From contig NZ_JALBWM010000002.1 of NCBI RefSeq assembly GCF_023895975.1, positions 1 through 64,000 on the forward strand: 64,000 nt of DNA, in the 5' to 3' direction. A model generated the notes under the pieces. That model ran no database searches and was not told the origin of the DNA. It saw only the letters and a program-made list of their open reading frames with translations. Origin of the DNA: Microbulbifer okhotskensis (GTDB taxonomy: Bacteria > Pseudomonadota > Gammaproteobacteria > Pseudomonadales > Cellvibrionaceae). The position numbers were made by a program, and so were the translations under genes. Numbering within the stretch: the stretch's first letter is position 1; each line of letters opens with the position of its first letter. Shown here piece by piece: positions 27,337 through 36,987 of this stretch.

Positions 27337-28244
27337 TGGCTTATGGCCTCGCGAAGAATATCGATTGCGCGGTGTCGGGGAAAGCTCGCACGCCAGGCCA
27401 GTGCAATTGTCCGGCGTGGGCCGGGTGCAGTAAAGGGGCGGGTTTCCAGCAGGCCGCTGGCGTATTGCGATGCTGTGGCGGCAGACAAGGGGAGTACGGT
27501 GATGCCTAGGCCCGATGCAACCATATGTCTAAGCGTTTCCAGAGAGCTGCCATCGGCCGCAGTGCGGATGCTGCCACCACCAGCCTCTTTCTCCATAGTC
27601 AGTTGCAAGTCCGGGCAGGCTTCTAATACCTGATCGCGAAAGCAGTGGCCCTCTCCGAGCAGCAGAACATTGTCATCGGTGAGTTGATTCGGGGAGATAA
27701 TCTCCTGTTGTGACAATGGGTGGCCAGCTGGCATCAGAACGACAAAGGGTTCGTCATACAGGGGCTGGGTAACTACGTCCGGCTCAGTAAACGGCAGAGC
27801 GATAATAATGGCATCCAGCTCGCCTTTGCGGAGTCTCTGGCGCAGAGTGGCGGTATAGCCCTCTTCTACATAGAGAGGCATACCGGGTGCCAAGTGTTGT
27901 AGCTGAGGAATAAAGTGTGGAAACAGGTAGGGGCCAATAGTGAAGATAGCGCCAACTGACAGAGGGCTTGCCAGTTGATCCTTACCGGCGCTGGCAATAT
28001 CTTTGATTGCCGCTGATTGCTCGAGGACCAGTTGCGACTGGGCAACGATTTTCTCCCCAAGAGGCGTTGCCTGTACCCGGGTTTTTGAGCGTTCAAACAA
28101 GGCGACGCCGAGCTCCTTCTCCAGCTTTTTCACGGCGATAGACAGTGTTGGTTGGCTGACGTAACAGCGCTCGGCGGCACGGCCAAAATGCTGTTCCTGG
28201 GCGAGGGTGACGATGTAGCGCAATTCATTAAGGGTCATGGTCAA
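27315..28244 (-). CDS. oxyR: Hydrogen peroxide-sensing regulator OxyR
   Basis: A 309-residue LysR-type regulator. The winged helix-turn-helix is at about 20-60 (FGRAAERCYVSQPTLSIAVKKLE). The redox pair is present with the canonical eight-residue spacing, C201 and C210 in GHCFRDQVLEAC, equivalent to C199 and C208 of E. coli. Oxidation by H2O2 forms a disulphide that turns on catalase, peroxiredoxin and related genes. It overlaps recG downstream. Confidence 0.95.
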   Translation of the reverse strand: MTMTLNELRYIVTLAQEQHFGRAAERCYVSQPTLSIAVKKLEKELGVALFERSKTRVQATPLGEKIVAQSQLVLEQSAAIKDIASAGKDQLASPLSVGAIFTIGPYLFPHFIPQLQHLAPGMPLYVEEGYTATLRQRLRKGELDAIIIALPFTEPDVVTQPLYDEPFVVLMPAGHPLSQQEIISPNQLTDDNVLLLGEGHCFRDQVLEACPDLQLTMEKEAGGGSIRTAADGSSLETLRHMVASGLGITVLPLSAATASQYASGLLETRPFTAPGPRRTIALAWRASFPRHRAIDILREAISQCHLKEA

Positions 28245-28427
28245 GGCAATTAGGTGTCCGCTAGTAATAGTTATTATTCATAAATAATCGCCGCTGGCCA
28301 ATATCCTGTCTCAATCTGTAATTTGAAGCCAATTATTGGGGTAATTTACTAGTTTTGGGAATTCATGTGGGATTGAGGCGCAAAATTTTGCTATATCTGT
28401 AAGGGGCACACCGAACGGAGGTACGTC

Positions 28428-28688
28428 ATGGGAGTTCTATCCTGGGTCATTCTCGGATTGATTGCCGGCGCATTGGCGAAGTGGATCATGCCGGGGAGAG
28501 ATCCTGGTGGTTGGATAGTCACTATGGTGATCGGTATCGTTGGTGCCTTCATTGGGGGGTGGCTCGGAGCACTGGTCGGTTTGGGTGGGCCAGTGACTGG
28601 TTTCGGAATTGGCGACATAATAACGGCAACGATTGGTGCGGTTATCTTTCTCGCTATCTACCGCATGTTCAAACGGCGGGGTAACTAG
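28428..28688 (+). CDS. GlsB/YeaQ/YmgE family small stress membrane protein
   Basis: An 86-residue inner-membrane protein made of three hydrophobic segments rich in Gly, with the family pattern ILGLIAGALAKWIMPGRDPGG and GGWLGALVG. These small proteins, also called transglycosylase-associated, are induced by stress in enterics, but their biochemical role is unclear. A GGAGG site lies ahead of the ATG at 28428. The gene stands alone, divergent from oxyR. Confidence 0.9.
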   Translation: MGVLSWVILGLIAGALAKWIMPGRDPGGWIVTMVIGIVGAFIGGWLGALVGLGGPVTGFGIGDIITATIGAVIFLAIYRMFKRRGN

Positions 28689-28869
28689 TTCAGTTTTCAA
28701 CAGGATTTGAACCGCGAGTCGCACATTCCGGTTTCGATATAGGTTTTCGAGGCCTGCAATCTTTTGTGGGATGTTTTGAGGTGCCCGTATAACTAGCACC
28801 TTCACTAGGATTAAACAGCACTGAACCAAGGGAATAAGGCGAATAGCATGACTATTTGCCGGGAACTTT

Positions 28870-29754
28870 ATGACACAACAAGAAAAGCTATGGATCCTAG
28901 GGTGTGGTGACCTCGGAGCGAGATTGGCATTGCATATAGATCGTAAGCAATATGCGATTTACGGAATGCGGCGCAACCCACTGGTGGCTCTCGCGAGTAA
29001 GCGACGAGCTGATGTGGTTAAGTGGCGCAGGGGGGATGCCACCAAGAAAGAAGATATTGAGGGCTTGCTGTCGACCGGAGCGGATGTTGTTCTCGCCACT
29101 TTTACGCCCAGTGAGCATACCCAGGCGGGTTATCACCGCGCTTATGTGGAAACTGCCAAAGTGCTTGCGGAAGTGATTCCGAATCTACCCAAAGCGCCGC
29201 GCTTGGTAATTTGGGTTTCCTCCACTCGCGTCTATGGTCAGAGTGGAGATGACTTTATCGATGAGCAGACGCCGCCGCTACCCAGTGGGTTTCAGGGTGA
29301 CAGTCTGCTGGCGGCAGAAGAAATCATCCGTCATGCGATACCGGATAGCTGTATTGTGCGTTTTGCCGGCATTTATGGTCCGGGGCGTGATCGCCTGCTG
29401 TCTCAGGTGCGTGCAGGGCGCTGTGCGCCGCCACAGCCGCCGCAATACAGTAATCGTATTCATGTGGATGATTGCATCGGCTTTTTGCTGCACTTAATTG
29501 AAAAGCACAAGCAGGGCCAGGCGCTGGAGCCGCTTTATATCGGTGCGGATAGCTTACCGGTGCCCATGTATGAGCTGCAGCAATGGCTGGTAAAAGCCAT
29601 GGGTTATACCAGTGCGCACCTGCGTGAAATAGTACAAACCAGTGAGCGTCGCTCAAAGAAACTCAGTAATAGGCATATGCTCGCCAGTGGCTACGAACTA
29701 AAATATCCCGATTACAAAGTGGGCTACAGCGCGCTGCTGGAGGCAGAGGGTTAG
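28870..29754 (+). CDS. NAD-dependent epimerase/reductase-like protein (YeeZ family)
   Basis: A 294-residue cytoplasmic Rossmann protein. The nucleotide-binding motif GCGDLGARLA is at about 11-20, and the conserved short-chain dehydrogenase region STRVYGQSGDDFIDE follows; the usual active-site YxxxK is not obvious. The RFAGIYGPGRDRLL block is typical of YeeZ/extended SDR proteins. The substrate is unknown. It stands alone and converges with ridA. Confidence 0.8.
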   Translation: MTQQEKLWILGCGDLGARLALHIDRKQYAIYGMRRNPLVALASKRRADVVKWRRGDATKKEDIEGLLSTGADVVLATFTPSEHTQAGYHRAYVETAKVLAEVIPNLPKAPRLVIWVSSTRVYGQSGDDFIDEQTPPLPSGFQGDSLLAAEEIIRHAIPDSCIVRFAGIYGPGRDRLLSQVRAGRCAPPQPPQYSNRIHVDDCIGFLLHLIEKHKQGQALEPLYIGADSLPVPMYELQQWLVKAMGYTSAHLREIVQTSERRSKKLSNRHMLASGYELKYPDYKVGYSALLEAEG

Positions 29755-29782
29755 GCCGGGCCCCTTTGTTATCCCCCCATAA

Positions 29783-29811
29783 ATTCCAGTGGGAAGGTCT
29801 CCCGCTGGAAT
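29783..29811. terminator. Stem-loop between convergent YeeZ-like and ridA genes
   Basis: 12-bp arms ATTCCAGTGGGA and TCCCGCTGGAAT (one wobble) with a 5-base loop. No T-run, so it may act with Rho or as an mRNA end stabiliser for both genes. Confidence 0.5.
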
Positions 29812-29819
29812 CGTCTATA

Positions 29820-30203
29820 TCAGGTCACCATAACTGCTTCGGCTTCAAATAGGGCTCCTCGCGGTAATTCCTTCACCGCCACGGTTGCTCGCGCGGGATA
29901 AGGTTCTTCAAAGAATTCCGGCATTACCTCATTAACTGCGGCGAAGTGATTGCTGTCGGTCAGGTAAAGATTGAGCTTTACGATATGCTGGAGTGATCCA
30001 TCTGCGGCTTCACACACTGCGCTGAGATTGCGAAACACTTGGCGAACCTGGTCAACAAAGTCCCCGACTATCATTTTTTGCGTCAGTGGGTCCATGGCGA
30101 TTTGCCCGGACAAGTAGACGGTGTTGTCTACTTTGACTGCCTGGGAATAGGTACCGGCTGCAGCGGGTGCCCTGTCGGTTTTAATAACGGCTCGATTGGG
30201 CAT
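29820..30203 (-). CDS. ridA: Reactive intermediate/imine deaminase RidA
   Basis: A 127-residue cytoplasmic protein. RidA hydrolyses reactive enamine/imine intermediates made by PLP enzymes such as threonine dehydratase. The family signature is close to consensus (APAAAGTYSQAVKV, VYLSGQIAMDP), and the catalytic Arg is in YPARATVAVKELP. An in-frame ATG at 30215 exists, but the ATG at 30203 has GGAG five bases before it and fits the family N-terminus. It lies about 100 bases after spoT on the same strand, the usual neighbourhood. Confidence 0.95.
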   Translation of the reverse strand: MPNRAVIKTDRAPAAAGTYSQAVKVDNTVYLSGQIAMDPLTQKMIVGDFVDQVRQVFRNLSAVCEAADGSLQHIVKLNLYLTDSNHFAAVNEVMPEFFEEPYPARATVAVKELPRGALFEAEAVMVT

Positions 30204-30307
30204 TAGGTACTCCATTACGTATCAATATTTATTGGAAAGGAAGACCGCTAAATATATCGCGCTTTGCGGGCGAATGGCAGCCGTATCCGGTTTCCCACCC
30301 AGACCTT

Positions 30308-32425
30308 TTAGGGGCGGGCGATTCGGATAACTGAAGGTAGGTTGCGGAGTCGCTTCATCACGCGTGCCAGGTGGATACGGCCACTGACTTCGAGAGTCAG
30401 GGAGATGACACTGTTATGTGCATCTTTTTCATCCACATTGATTTGCTCGATACTGGCGCCTTCTTCTGTAATACGAGTGGCCAGGCGGGCAATGATGCCT
30501 CTCTCGGACTCGACTTCAACGCGTACATCGCCAAGGAATTCCCCGGTTACATCCGGTGACCAGTTCACCAGCATGATATTTTCCGGGTGCTCGCGAAAAT
30601 CATTGGTATTGCGGCAGGTGTCGCGGTGTACCACTACGCCTTTGCCAGAGCTGATATGACCGATGATGGTATCTCCGGGAATCGGACGACAACAGCGGGC
30701 AAAGCTGATCATCATGCCCTCCTGGGCATCGATAGTCAGCGGCGAGGAGATATTGCTGGCCTCGGTCTCTTCACTGGTAACAGGCGCTAGCAGTTTAGCG
30801 GCGGAGAAGGCGACTTTGTTGCCCATGCCTATTTCTTCCAGCAGTTTGTCCAGGGTTGCGCATTTAGCTTCTTTTAAGGCGCCTTCCAATTGCTCCGGCA
30901 GCAGAGCATCGAGATTTGTATCGAATTTACCCAGGGCTTTTTCCAGCAAGCGCCGCCCCAAGGTAATTGAATCGTGGTGGCGCTGGTGTTTGAGGAAGTG
31001 GCGAATAGCGCTGCGGGCTTTAGCGGTAACGACAAAGTTGAGCCAGTTGGGGTTTGGCTGTGCGCTTTTGCGTGTGAGTATTTCTACCTTCTGTCCACTT
31101 TCCAGGGGTTGTGATAGGGGCGCAAGGCGGTGATTGATACGTACTGCCACACAGGAATTGCCGATATCGGTATGTACGGAGTAGGCAAAATCCACCGCAG
31201 TGGCGCCGGCGGGGAGGTCGACAATTTGTCCTTTGGGGGTGAAAACGTAAACTTCGTCCGGGAATAGGTCGATCTTTACGTTTTCAATAAATTCCAGCGA
31301 GTCCCCGGCGTGCTGCTGCATCTCCAGAAGCCCCTGTACCCAGCGCCGCGCGCGCACCTGGCTAGTGCCGCCGGTGTTGATCACTTCGTCGCCGGAGGCT
31401 TTGTACAGCCAGTGAGCGGCAATACCGCTATTGGCCATTTCATCCATTTCCTTGGTGCGGATCTGTACTTCGATCGGCACCCCGTGCATTCCCAGCAGGA
31501 CCGTGTGCAGCGACTGATAGCCATTCGACTTGGGAATCGCCACATAGTCTTTAAATTCTGAGATTACCGGTTTGTATAAGCTGTGCATTACGCCGAGGAC
31601 CCGATAACAGGTGTCTACGCTGTCCACAATAATGCGAAAGGCGTAAACATCCATAATCTCCTTAAAGGATTTCTTTTTGGCGCGCATTTTTTGGTAAATG
31701 CTGAACAGGTGTTTCTCGCGGCCGATCACCAGTGAGCTGATACCTTCGCTTTGCAAGCGCAGCTCTATCGCATTTTGGATTTGCTCCAGCAGTTCCTTAC
31801 GGTTACCGCGTGCGGCAACCAGCGCGGCGCGCAGACGGCTGGCACGTAGTGGAAAGATGGCGAAAAAGGCACGGTCCTCGAATTCAATACGAACGTCATT
31901 CATGCCCAGGCGGTGGGCGATCGGTGCGTAGATTTCCAGAGTCTCACGGGCGATACGGGCGCGCTTTTGTGGCTTCAGTGCGCCGAGGGTGCGCATGTTG
32001 TGCAGACGGTCGGCCAGCTTGACCAGAATGACACGGATATCGCGAGCCATAGCCAGCGCCATCTTCTGGAAGTTTTCTGCCTGTTTCTCTGCCGGGCTAT
32101 CGGTCTCGAACTGGGTCAGTTTGGATACGCCATCGACAAGATCGGCAACCTCACCCCCAAATTGTTCGGCCAACGCCGCTTTGGGAATACCAGTGTCCTC
32201 AATCACGTCGTGCAACATGGCGGCGGCCAGGCTCTCGTGATCCATATGCATGCCCGCGAGTATGGTGGCGACTGCCAGCGGGTGGGTTACATAGGGTTCA
32301 CCGGAACGGCGCTGCTGACCATCGTGAGCCTGCTCCGCGTAGAAATAGGCGCGGCGGACTATTTGAATCTGGTCGGGGGGAAGGTATGAAGAGAGGCGGT
32401 GGGCCAGACTATCTATGGTGTGCAA
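30308..32425 (-). CDS. spoT: Bifunctional (p)ppGpp synthetase/hydrolase SpoT
   Basis: A 705-residue stringent-response enzyme. The hydrolase HD domain is intact (H48 in THPLAVAT, H72-D73 in LHDVIED, then RLHNMRTL). The synthetase domain has YVAIPKSNGYQSLHT and EVQIRTKEMDEMA. TGS (VYVFTPKGQIVDLPAGATAVDFAYSVHTDIG), a zinc-finger-like region with SFARCCRPIPGD, and a C-terminal ACT domain follow. With the hydrolase residues intact it is SpoT, not RelA. It lies downstream of rpoZ (55-base gap) in the gmk-rpoZ-spoT-ridA row. Confidence 0.97.
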   Translation of the reverse strand: MHTIDSLAHRLSSYLPPDQIQIVRRAYFYAEQAHDGQQRRSGEPYVTHPLAVATILAGMHMDHESLAAAMLHDVIEDTGIPKAALAEQFGGEVADLVDGVSKLTQFETDSPAEKQAENFQKMALAMARDIRVILVKLADRLHNMRTLGALKPQKRARIARETLEIYAPIAHRLGMNDVRIEFEDRAFFAIFPLRASRLRAALVAARGNRKELLEQIQNAIELRLQSEGISSLVIGREKHLFSIYQKMRAKKKSFKEIMDVYAFRIIVDSVDTCYRVLGVMHSLYKPVISEFKDYVAIPKSNGYQSLHTVLLGMHGVPIEVQIRTKEMDEMANSGIAAHWLYKASGDEVINTGGTSQVRARRWVQGLLEMQQHAGDSLEFIENVKIDLFPDEVYVFTPKGQIVDLPAGATAVDFAYSVHTDIGNSCVAVRINHRLAPLSQPLESGQKVEILTRKSAQPNPNWLNFVVTAKARSAIRHFLKHQRHHDSITLGRRLLEKALGKFDTNLDALLPEQLEGALKEAKCATLDKLLEEIGMGNKVAFSAAKLLAPVTSEETEASNISSPLTIDAQEGMMISFARCCRPIPGDTIIGHISSGKGVVVHRDTCRNTNDFREHPENIMLVNWSPDVTGEFLGDVRVEVESERGIIARLATRITEEGASIEQINVDEKDAHNSVISLTLEVSGRIHLARVMKRLRNLPSVIRIARP

Positions 32426-32480
32426 TGCCGCGCGTGCCTCTCATAAAACTCACAAATTATTCAGCTCAAACAAACCGGAA

Positions 32481-32744
32481 TCAGATTTCCTGATCGGAAA
32501 GATAGGCCGGTACTGACATTGCCGATGGTGCTTCATCGCGCTCAGGTTCGTCCAGAATACCGGCGTCTACCAGACCCTCTTCGATTTCGCGCAGGGCGAT
32601 TACCGTCGGCTTGTCGTTCTCCTCTGGAACCAGAGGTTCCCTGCCGCCTGTAGCGATCTGACGGGCGCGTTTGCTGCCGACGATAACGAGTTCGAAGCGG
32701 TTGTCTACATGATCAAGGCAATCTTCAACGGTAATACGTGCCAT
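32481..32744 (-). CDS. rpoZ: RNA polymerase omega subunit
   Basis: An 87-residue protein starting [20 protein letters not shown], the near-invariant omega N-terminus, with the [11 protein letters not shown] block next. Omega helps assemble RNA polymerase and forms part of a ppGpp site, which fits its place between gmk and spoT. Its length is normal for the family. Confidence 0.97.
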   Translation of the reverse strand: MARITVEDCLDHVDNRFELVIVGSKRARQIATGGREPLVPEENDKPTVIALREIEEGLVDAGILDEPERDEAPSAMSVPAYLSDQEI

Positions 32745-32842
32745 AAACTTTCGATTCCAATTTCTCTGCCCGAAGGCAAATTCTGTACAGGGGACCGGCT
32801 ATTTTACCGGACCGGGGAATGTATGCAATTCGATCAATGAGT

Positions 32843-33493
<651 letters not shown>

Positions 33494-33554
33494 TTATAAC
33501 CGAAGCTGTCGTCTTGTCGGCGATCGATGGTGGCGAGGTGTCGTGAAGGGACAA

Positions 33555-33640
33555 GGCTAGCCCCCGACCGGAGTGGGGGTATGTGTTGGGAGATTCAGGG
33601 TACGTGACTAGCCGTACACCTGAGCCCGGTCGGGATAGCC
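33555..33640. repeat. Long nested inverted repeat upstream of gmk
   Basis: The outer arms are GGCTA plus CCCGACCGG (33555-33571) against CCGGTCGGG plus TAGCC (33626-33640). Nested inside are CAGGGTACG and CGTACACCTG, which can also pair. The element could fold as a branched RNA or a cruciform. It lies between the end of the hydroxylase gene and gmk. No T-run follows on either strand. Confidence 0.5.
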
Positions 33641-33699
33641 TCGCGGGAGTTTTTCTCAATCACCACCAACCTCCTGAGATTGAGGGTTACCCCCTGTTG

Positions 33700-34944
33700 C
33701 TAATCGCTAACGAAAGTGACTTTATCCTCTTTACGCTTGCTTGCCAACCACCACCATACCAAAGCGCTTGCGATGAGGTAGGATACGAATAGTGGTACAA
33801 ACATGTTGCTTAGTAGGGGGATAGCGCAAGCCAGGGCTGCGAGCCGAGCGCTTTCCAGATAATAAGACTTAGGATGACCATCCAGTATCCTTCCATTGAT
33901 AGCTAGGCAGAAAATCAAGGTTGTCACGGTCCCGAGTAGTTGCCAAAAGCTCAGCTGGCTGTTCAGCCACAACAGAGAAAGCGTCGCGGCGGAGTAGCAA
34001 AAGTGTTGGATAAAAGCGTAGTTACGCAAGCCACGACTGATTTCCGGGTTGAAGCGTTTAAAGTTGGCGAGGTTAGTGGAGGTCACAGGCATGGCGCTTT
34101 CTGCATCTGCGGGCCTGTAGCCGGTAGGTCGGAACCACAGTGTAAATTTGTCCCACCAATTTTTAGTATGCCAGGCATCTAGAGCCATGCGTTTCAGATG
34201 CTGGAAGTTGGCCGCGACAGGATCAAAGGTATTCAGGGGTTTGCGCACACCATAAAGGCAGGGTTCATCCTCCAGCTCTGGCTGATAAGTGCCAAATAAG
34301 CGGTCCCAAATAATCAATATTCCGCCGTAGTTTTTATCCACATAGACGCGATTCTGGGCGTGGTGCACTCGGTGATTGGAGGGGGTAATCAGAAACCATT
34401 CCAACCAGCGTATCTTGGGTATTTTTTGGGTGTGAACCCAAAACTGGTAAATGAGATCAATGGCTCCGGCTGCAATCACAATCTCTGCTGGCAGACCAAT
34501 CAACAGCAGCGGCAGATAGAAAATCCAATTCAGTTGCAGGCCTCCCGATGACTGACGCAACGCCGTGGTGAGGTTGTAATCCTCGCTCTGGTGGTGCACC
34601 AGGTGCTCCGCCCAAAAGATATTGACCTCGTGGCAAATACGATGCTTCCAGTAGTAACAGAAGTCGTATGCGAGAACTGCCAGGGCCAAGTGCCAGCCAT
34701 TGTCGATAGACCAATGGAAGCCAACCAGTTGATAGTAGGGTTGTAGCAGTGCAAAAAGAGGGATGTAGATAACGAGAAACAGGCTTTTGTAAGTCAGCCC
34801 GATAATGCGGCTGAGAATTCCTGTGCTGAGGTTTCCGATAGCATCATTCAATCGATAGAGTCCCCAGCCCTTCCAGCGGTCCAGGATGACTTCCAGTAAT
34901 ATAGCGAAGAGGAAAAAGGGAATAGCGAGAGTAATCAGGTTCAC
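33700..34944 (-). CDS. Sterol desaturase / fatty-acid hydroxylase family, alkylglycerol monooxygenase-like
   Basis: A 414-residue integral membrane di-iron enzyme. The histidine clusters are all visible: HRICHE near residue 91, HLVHHQSEDYN near 105, and HRVHHAQN near 192. The block HHQSEDYNLTTALRQS is especially close to alkylglycerol monooxygenase (AGMO), which cleaves ether lipids, and to bacterial relatives. Several hydrophobic segments follow in the C-terminal third. The gene stands alone. The exact substrate (ether lipid, sterol or fatty acyl chain) is inference. Confidence 0.8.
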   Translation of the reverse strand: MNLITLAIPFFLFAILLEVILDRWKGWGLYRLNDAIGNLSTGILSRIIGLTYKSLFLVIYIPLFALLQPYYQLVGFHWSIDNGWHLALAVLAYDFCYYWKHRICHEVNIFWAEHLVHHQSEDYNLTTALRQSSGGLQLNWIFYLPLLLIGLPAEIVIAAGAIDLIYQFWVHTQKIPKIRWLEWFLITPSNHRVHHAQNRVYVDKNYGGILIIWDRLFGTYQPELEDEPCLYGVRKPLNTFDPVAANFQHLKRMALDAWHTKNWWDKFTLWFRPTGYRPADAESAMPVTSTNLANFKRFNPEISRGLRNYAFIQHFCYSAATLSLLWLNSQLSFWQLLGTVTTLIFCLAINGRILDGHPKSYYLESARLAALACAIPLLSNMFVPLFVSYLIASALVWWWLASKRKEDKVTFVSD

Positions 34945-35192
34945 AGCAACCCCAAATTTTTATTATTGAATAGCTTATCCCATGGACTCTGCCACATAGG
35001 CATGAGATCGCAAACGCCTGTAAAGCTTGGATTATGAAATCAGTCAGTATTCACTGGGGCGTAGGGTATTAATCGCAAGGATAAAAAAGATCAGGGATCT
35101 GTGCGGCAGTTATGCTGGGTTCGAACGAGTAAGAATGGCAGTGAGTGCCTGGGTTTCGTCCAAAGGGGAATGAACCTCATGAGGCTCTACCC

Positions 35193-35219
35193 AAAGAAAA
35201 AGACCGGCATATGCCGGTC
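35193..35219 (-). terminator. Intrinsic terminator of the subtilase gene
   Basis: On the minus strand, GACCGGCAT/ATGCCGGTC is a perfect 9-bp palindrome (35219-35202) followed by TTTTTCTTT. It lies 26 bases after the subtilase stop. Confidence 0.88.
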
Positions 35220-35244
35220 CTAATTCACTCTAGAAGGTTGTTAT

Positions 35245-36987
35245 TTAAGGTGCGGCTTCCGCTTGCAGAGTGACACCACTGTAGGCTTCGTAGCCGTAGA
35301 TACTGATATACCAAGTGCCGGAATCTGGGTTGCTAATGGCACAGCTTTCTTCATTGCCCCAAAGATAAGGTCTGCAGTCATATCGACGTAGAGTTGGGTA
35401 GTTGCCATGGCGCACATAGAGGTCGACCTCACCAGAGCCACCGGACATCTCTATGTTAAGGCTGGAAGTTCCCGCCTCGACTTCGATAGTGAAATCGCTC
35501 CAACTGCCCTGGCTATCTGAGAGGTTACTCTCTGTCCAGCTAACGCCACTGCTATCTCCATCTCCATCACCGTTGCCGCTATCGTCACCGCTGGCCATTG
35601 CTACAGCCGCTGCCGCATCGACAATACCGGCACCACAGCTGCTGCATGAAGAGGGGAAGCTACGCGCGGTGCTGGTGAGTATAGACTCGACTTCATCCGG
35701 GGTTACATCGGGGTTAACGGCATAGATCAATGCAGCAGCGCCGGCGACATGGGGTGCCGCCATACTGGTGCCCTGGCTGTAGTAGTAGCTATCGCTGCCG
35801 GCATTTGTAGAACCACTGTTATGGGTGGAGAGAATACCATTGGGATCGTTGGCAAAGCTCTGCGCTCCGCCCGGTGCAGCAACGTCCACCACATTGCCGT
35901 AGTTAGAGTAGTAAGAGCGGCCGCCACTGCGGTCAGTCGCAGCGACGGTAACAACACCATCACAGCTGGCGGGAGAGTATTGGCTTGCGTTAGCGCCATC
36001 GTTACCAGCAGCTACAACAACTGTTGCGCCGAGGCTGCGAGCGGTATCGACGGCGTTTTGCGTGGTGGTGTCACAGCTACCGTTACCGCCGAGACTCAGG
36101 TTCAATACTTGGGCTGGGTTTTCATTGGCCGGCAGACCGCTGACGGAACCACCTGCGCCCCAGATGATGCCGTCGGCAATGTCTGAGGTGTAGCCACCAC
36201 AACGCCCAAGTACACGTACGGGTACGATCTTGGCCTTATAGGCAACACCGGCAATGCCCATGTTGTTGTTGGTAACCCCGGCGATGGTGCCGGCTACGTG
36301 GGTACCGTGCCAGCTGCTGTCACTTTCAGAGGGAATATTTGGGGCATCACCACAGGCAGAGTCGGTATGCCAATCACCTGGATCTGTGGGATCGTCATCG
36401 CGCTCGTCGCCATCCACAGAGACAAAGGTGTCGGAGATCATGTCATAGCCCGGCAGAATATTGCCTACCAGATCTGCGTGGGGGAGGTAACCAGTATCGA
36501 GTACCGCCACTACCACCCCATCGCCCTGGGTGACATCCCAGGCTGATGGCAGATTCAAGCCACCGGTGGACTCGTAGTAGTGCCATTGATTGAGGTAGCT
36601 GGAATCATTAGGTTCAGCCATCGCTTGCATGATCAGGTCCGGTTCTGCGTATTCTACGTCCGGGTCCTGTTTCAGGCGGTCAATAATCGCGTTCACTTCG
36701 GCTCTGTTTTTACGGCCTTCCAGGCGCATTACCTGGGCACCAGTGGCCATACGGCGTAGGTGACGCATCTTGTGGCCGGCGCGCCGGGAGGCTTTTTCTA
36801 CCGTCTCCTTGGCCATGGTGGTAGCTCGTCCGACCTTGGCGTTTTCCTTGTATTTCACGATGATACGATCGGTTAGTAGTGTGTTGTCAGCTTCTTGTGC
36901 ATGGGCAGTGAAAGGTGTTGTGCACAGTAACGAAAAAGTACTTGCCAGAGCTGTCTTTTGTAAAAGACTTTTCAATGTTAATTTCAT
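35245..36987 (-). CDS. Secreted S8 family serine protease (subtilase) with C-terminal PPC domain
   Basis: A 580-residue exported protease. The signal peptide ends at AHA (residue 30). An I9-like propeptide (about 40-120) acts as chaperone. The catalytic triad is D164 (VLDTGY), H227 (HGTHVAGT) and S408 (GTSMAAPHVAG), with oxyanion Asn in VVAAGNDG. After a Gly/Asp/Ser linker the last 90 residues form a pre-peptidase C-terminal (PPC) domain, usually removed on maturation. This layout is that of type II-secreted marine proteases. No GlyGly-CTERM tail is present. The gene ends at a strong terminator. Confidence 0.95.
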   Translation of the reverse strand: MKLTLKSLLQKTALASTFSLLCTTPFTAHAQEADNTLLTDRIIVKYKENAKVGRATTMAKETVEKASRRAGHKMRHLRRMATGAQVMRLEGRKNRAEVNAIIDRLKQDPDVEYAEPDLIMQAMAEPNDSSYLNQWHYYESTGGLNLPSAWDVTQGDGVVVAVLDTGYLPHADLVGNILPGYDMISDTFVSVDGDERDDDPTDPGDWHTDSACGDAPNIPSESDSSWHGTHVAGTIAGVTNNNMGIAGVAYKAKIVPVRVLGRCGGYTSDIADGIIWGAGGSVSGLPANENPAQVLNLSLGGNGSCDTTTQNAVDTARSLGATVVVAAGNDGANASQYSPASCDGVVTVAATDRSGGRSYYSNYGNVVDVAAPGGAQSFANDPNGILSTHNSGSTNAGSDSYYYSQGTSMAAPHVAGAAALIYAVNPDVTPDEVESILTSTARSFPSSCSSCGAGIVDAAAAVAMASGDDSGNGDGDGDSSGVSWTESNLSDSQGSWSDFTIEVEAGTSSLNIEMSGGSGEVDLYVRHGNYPTLRRYDCRPYLWGNEESCAISNPDSGTWYISIYGYEAYSGVTLQAEAAP

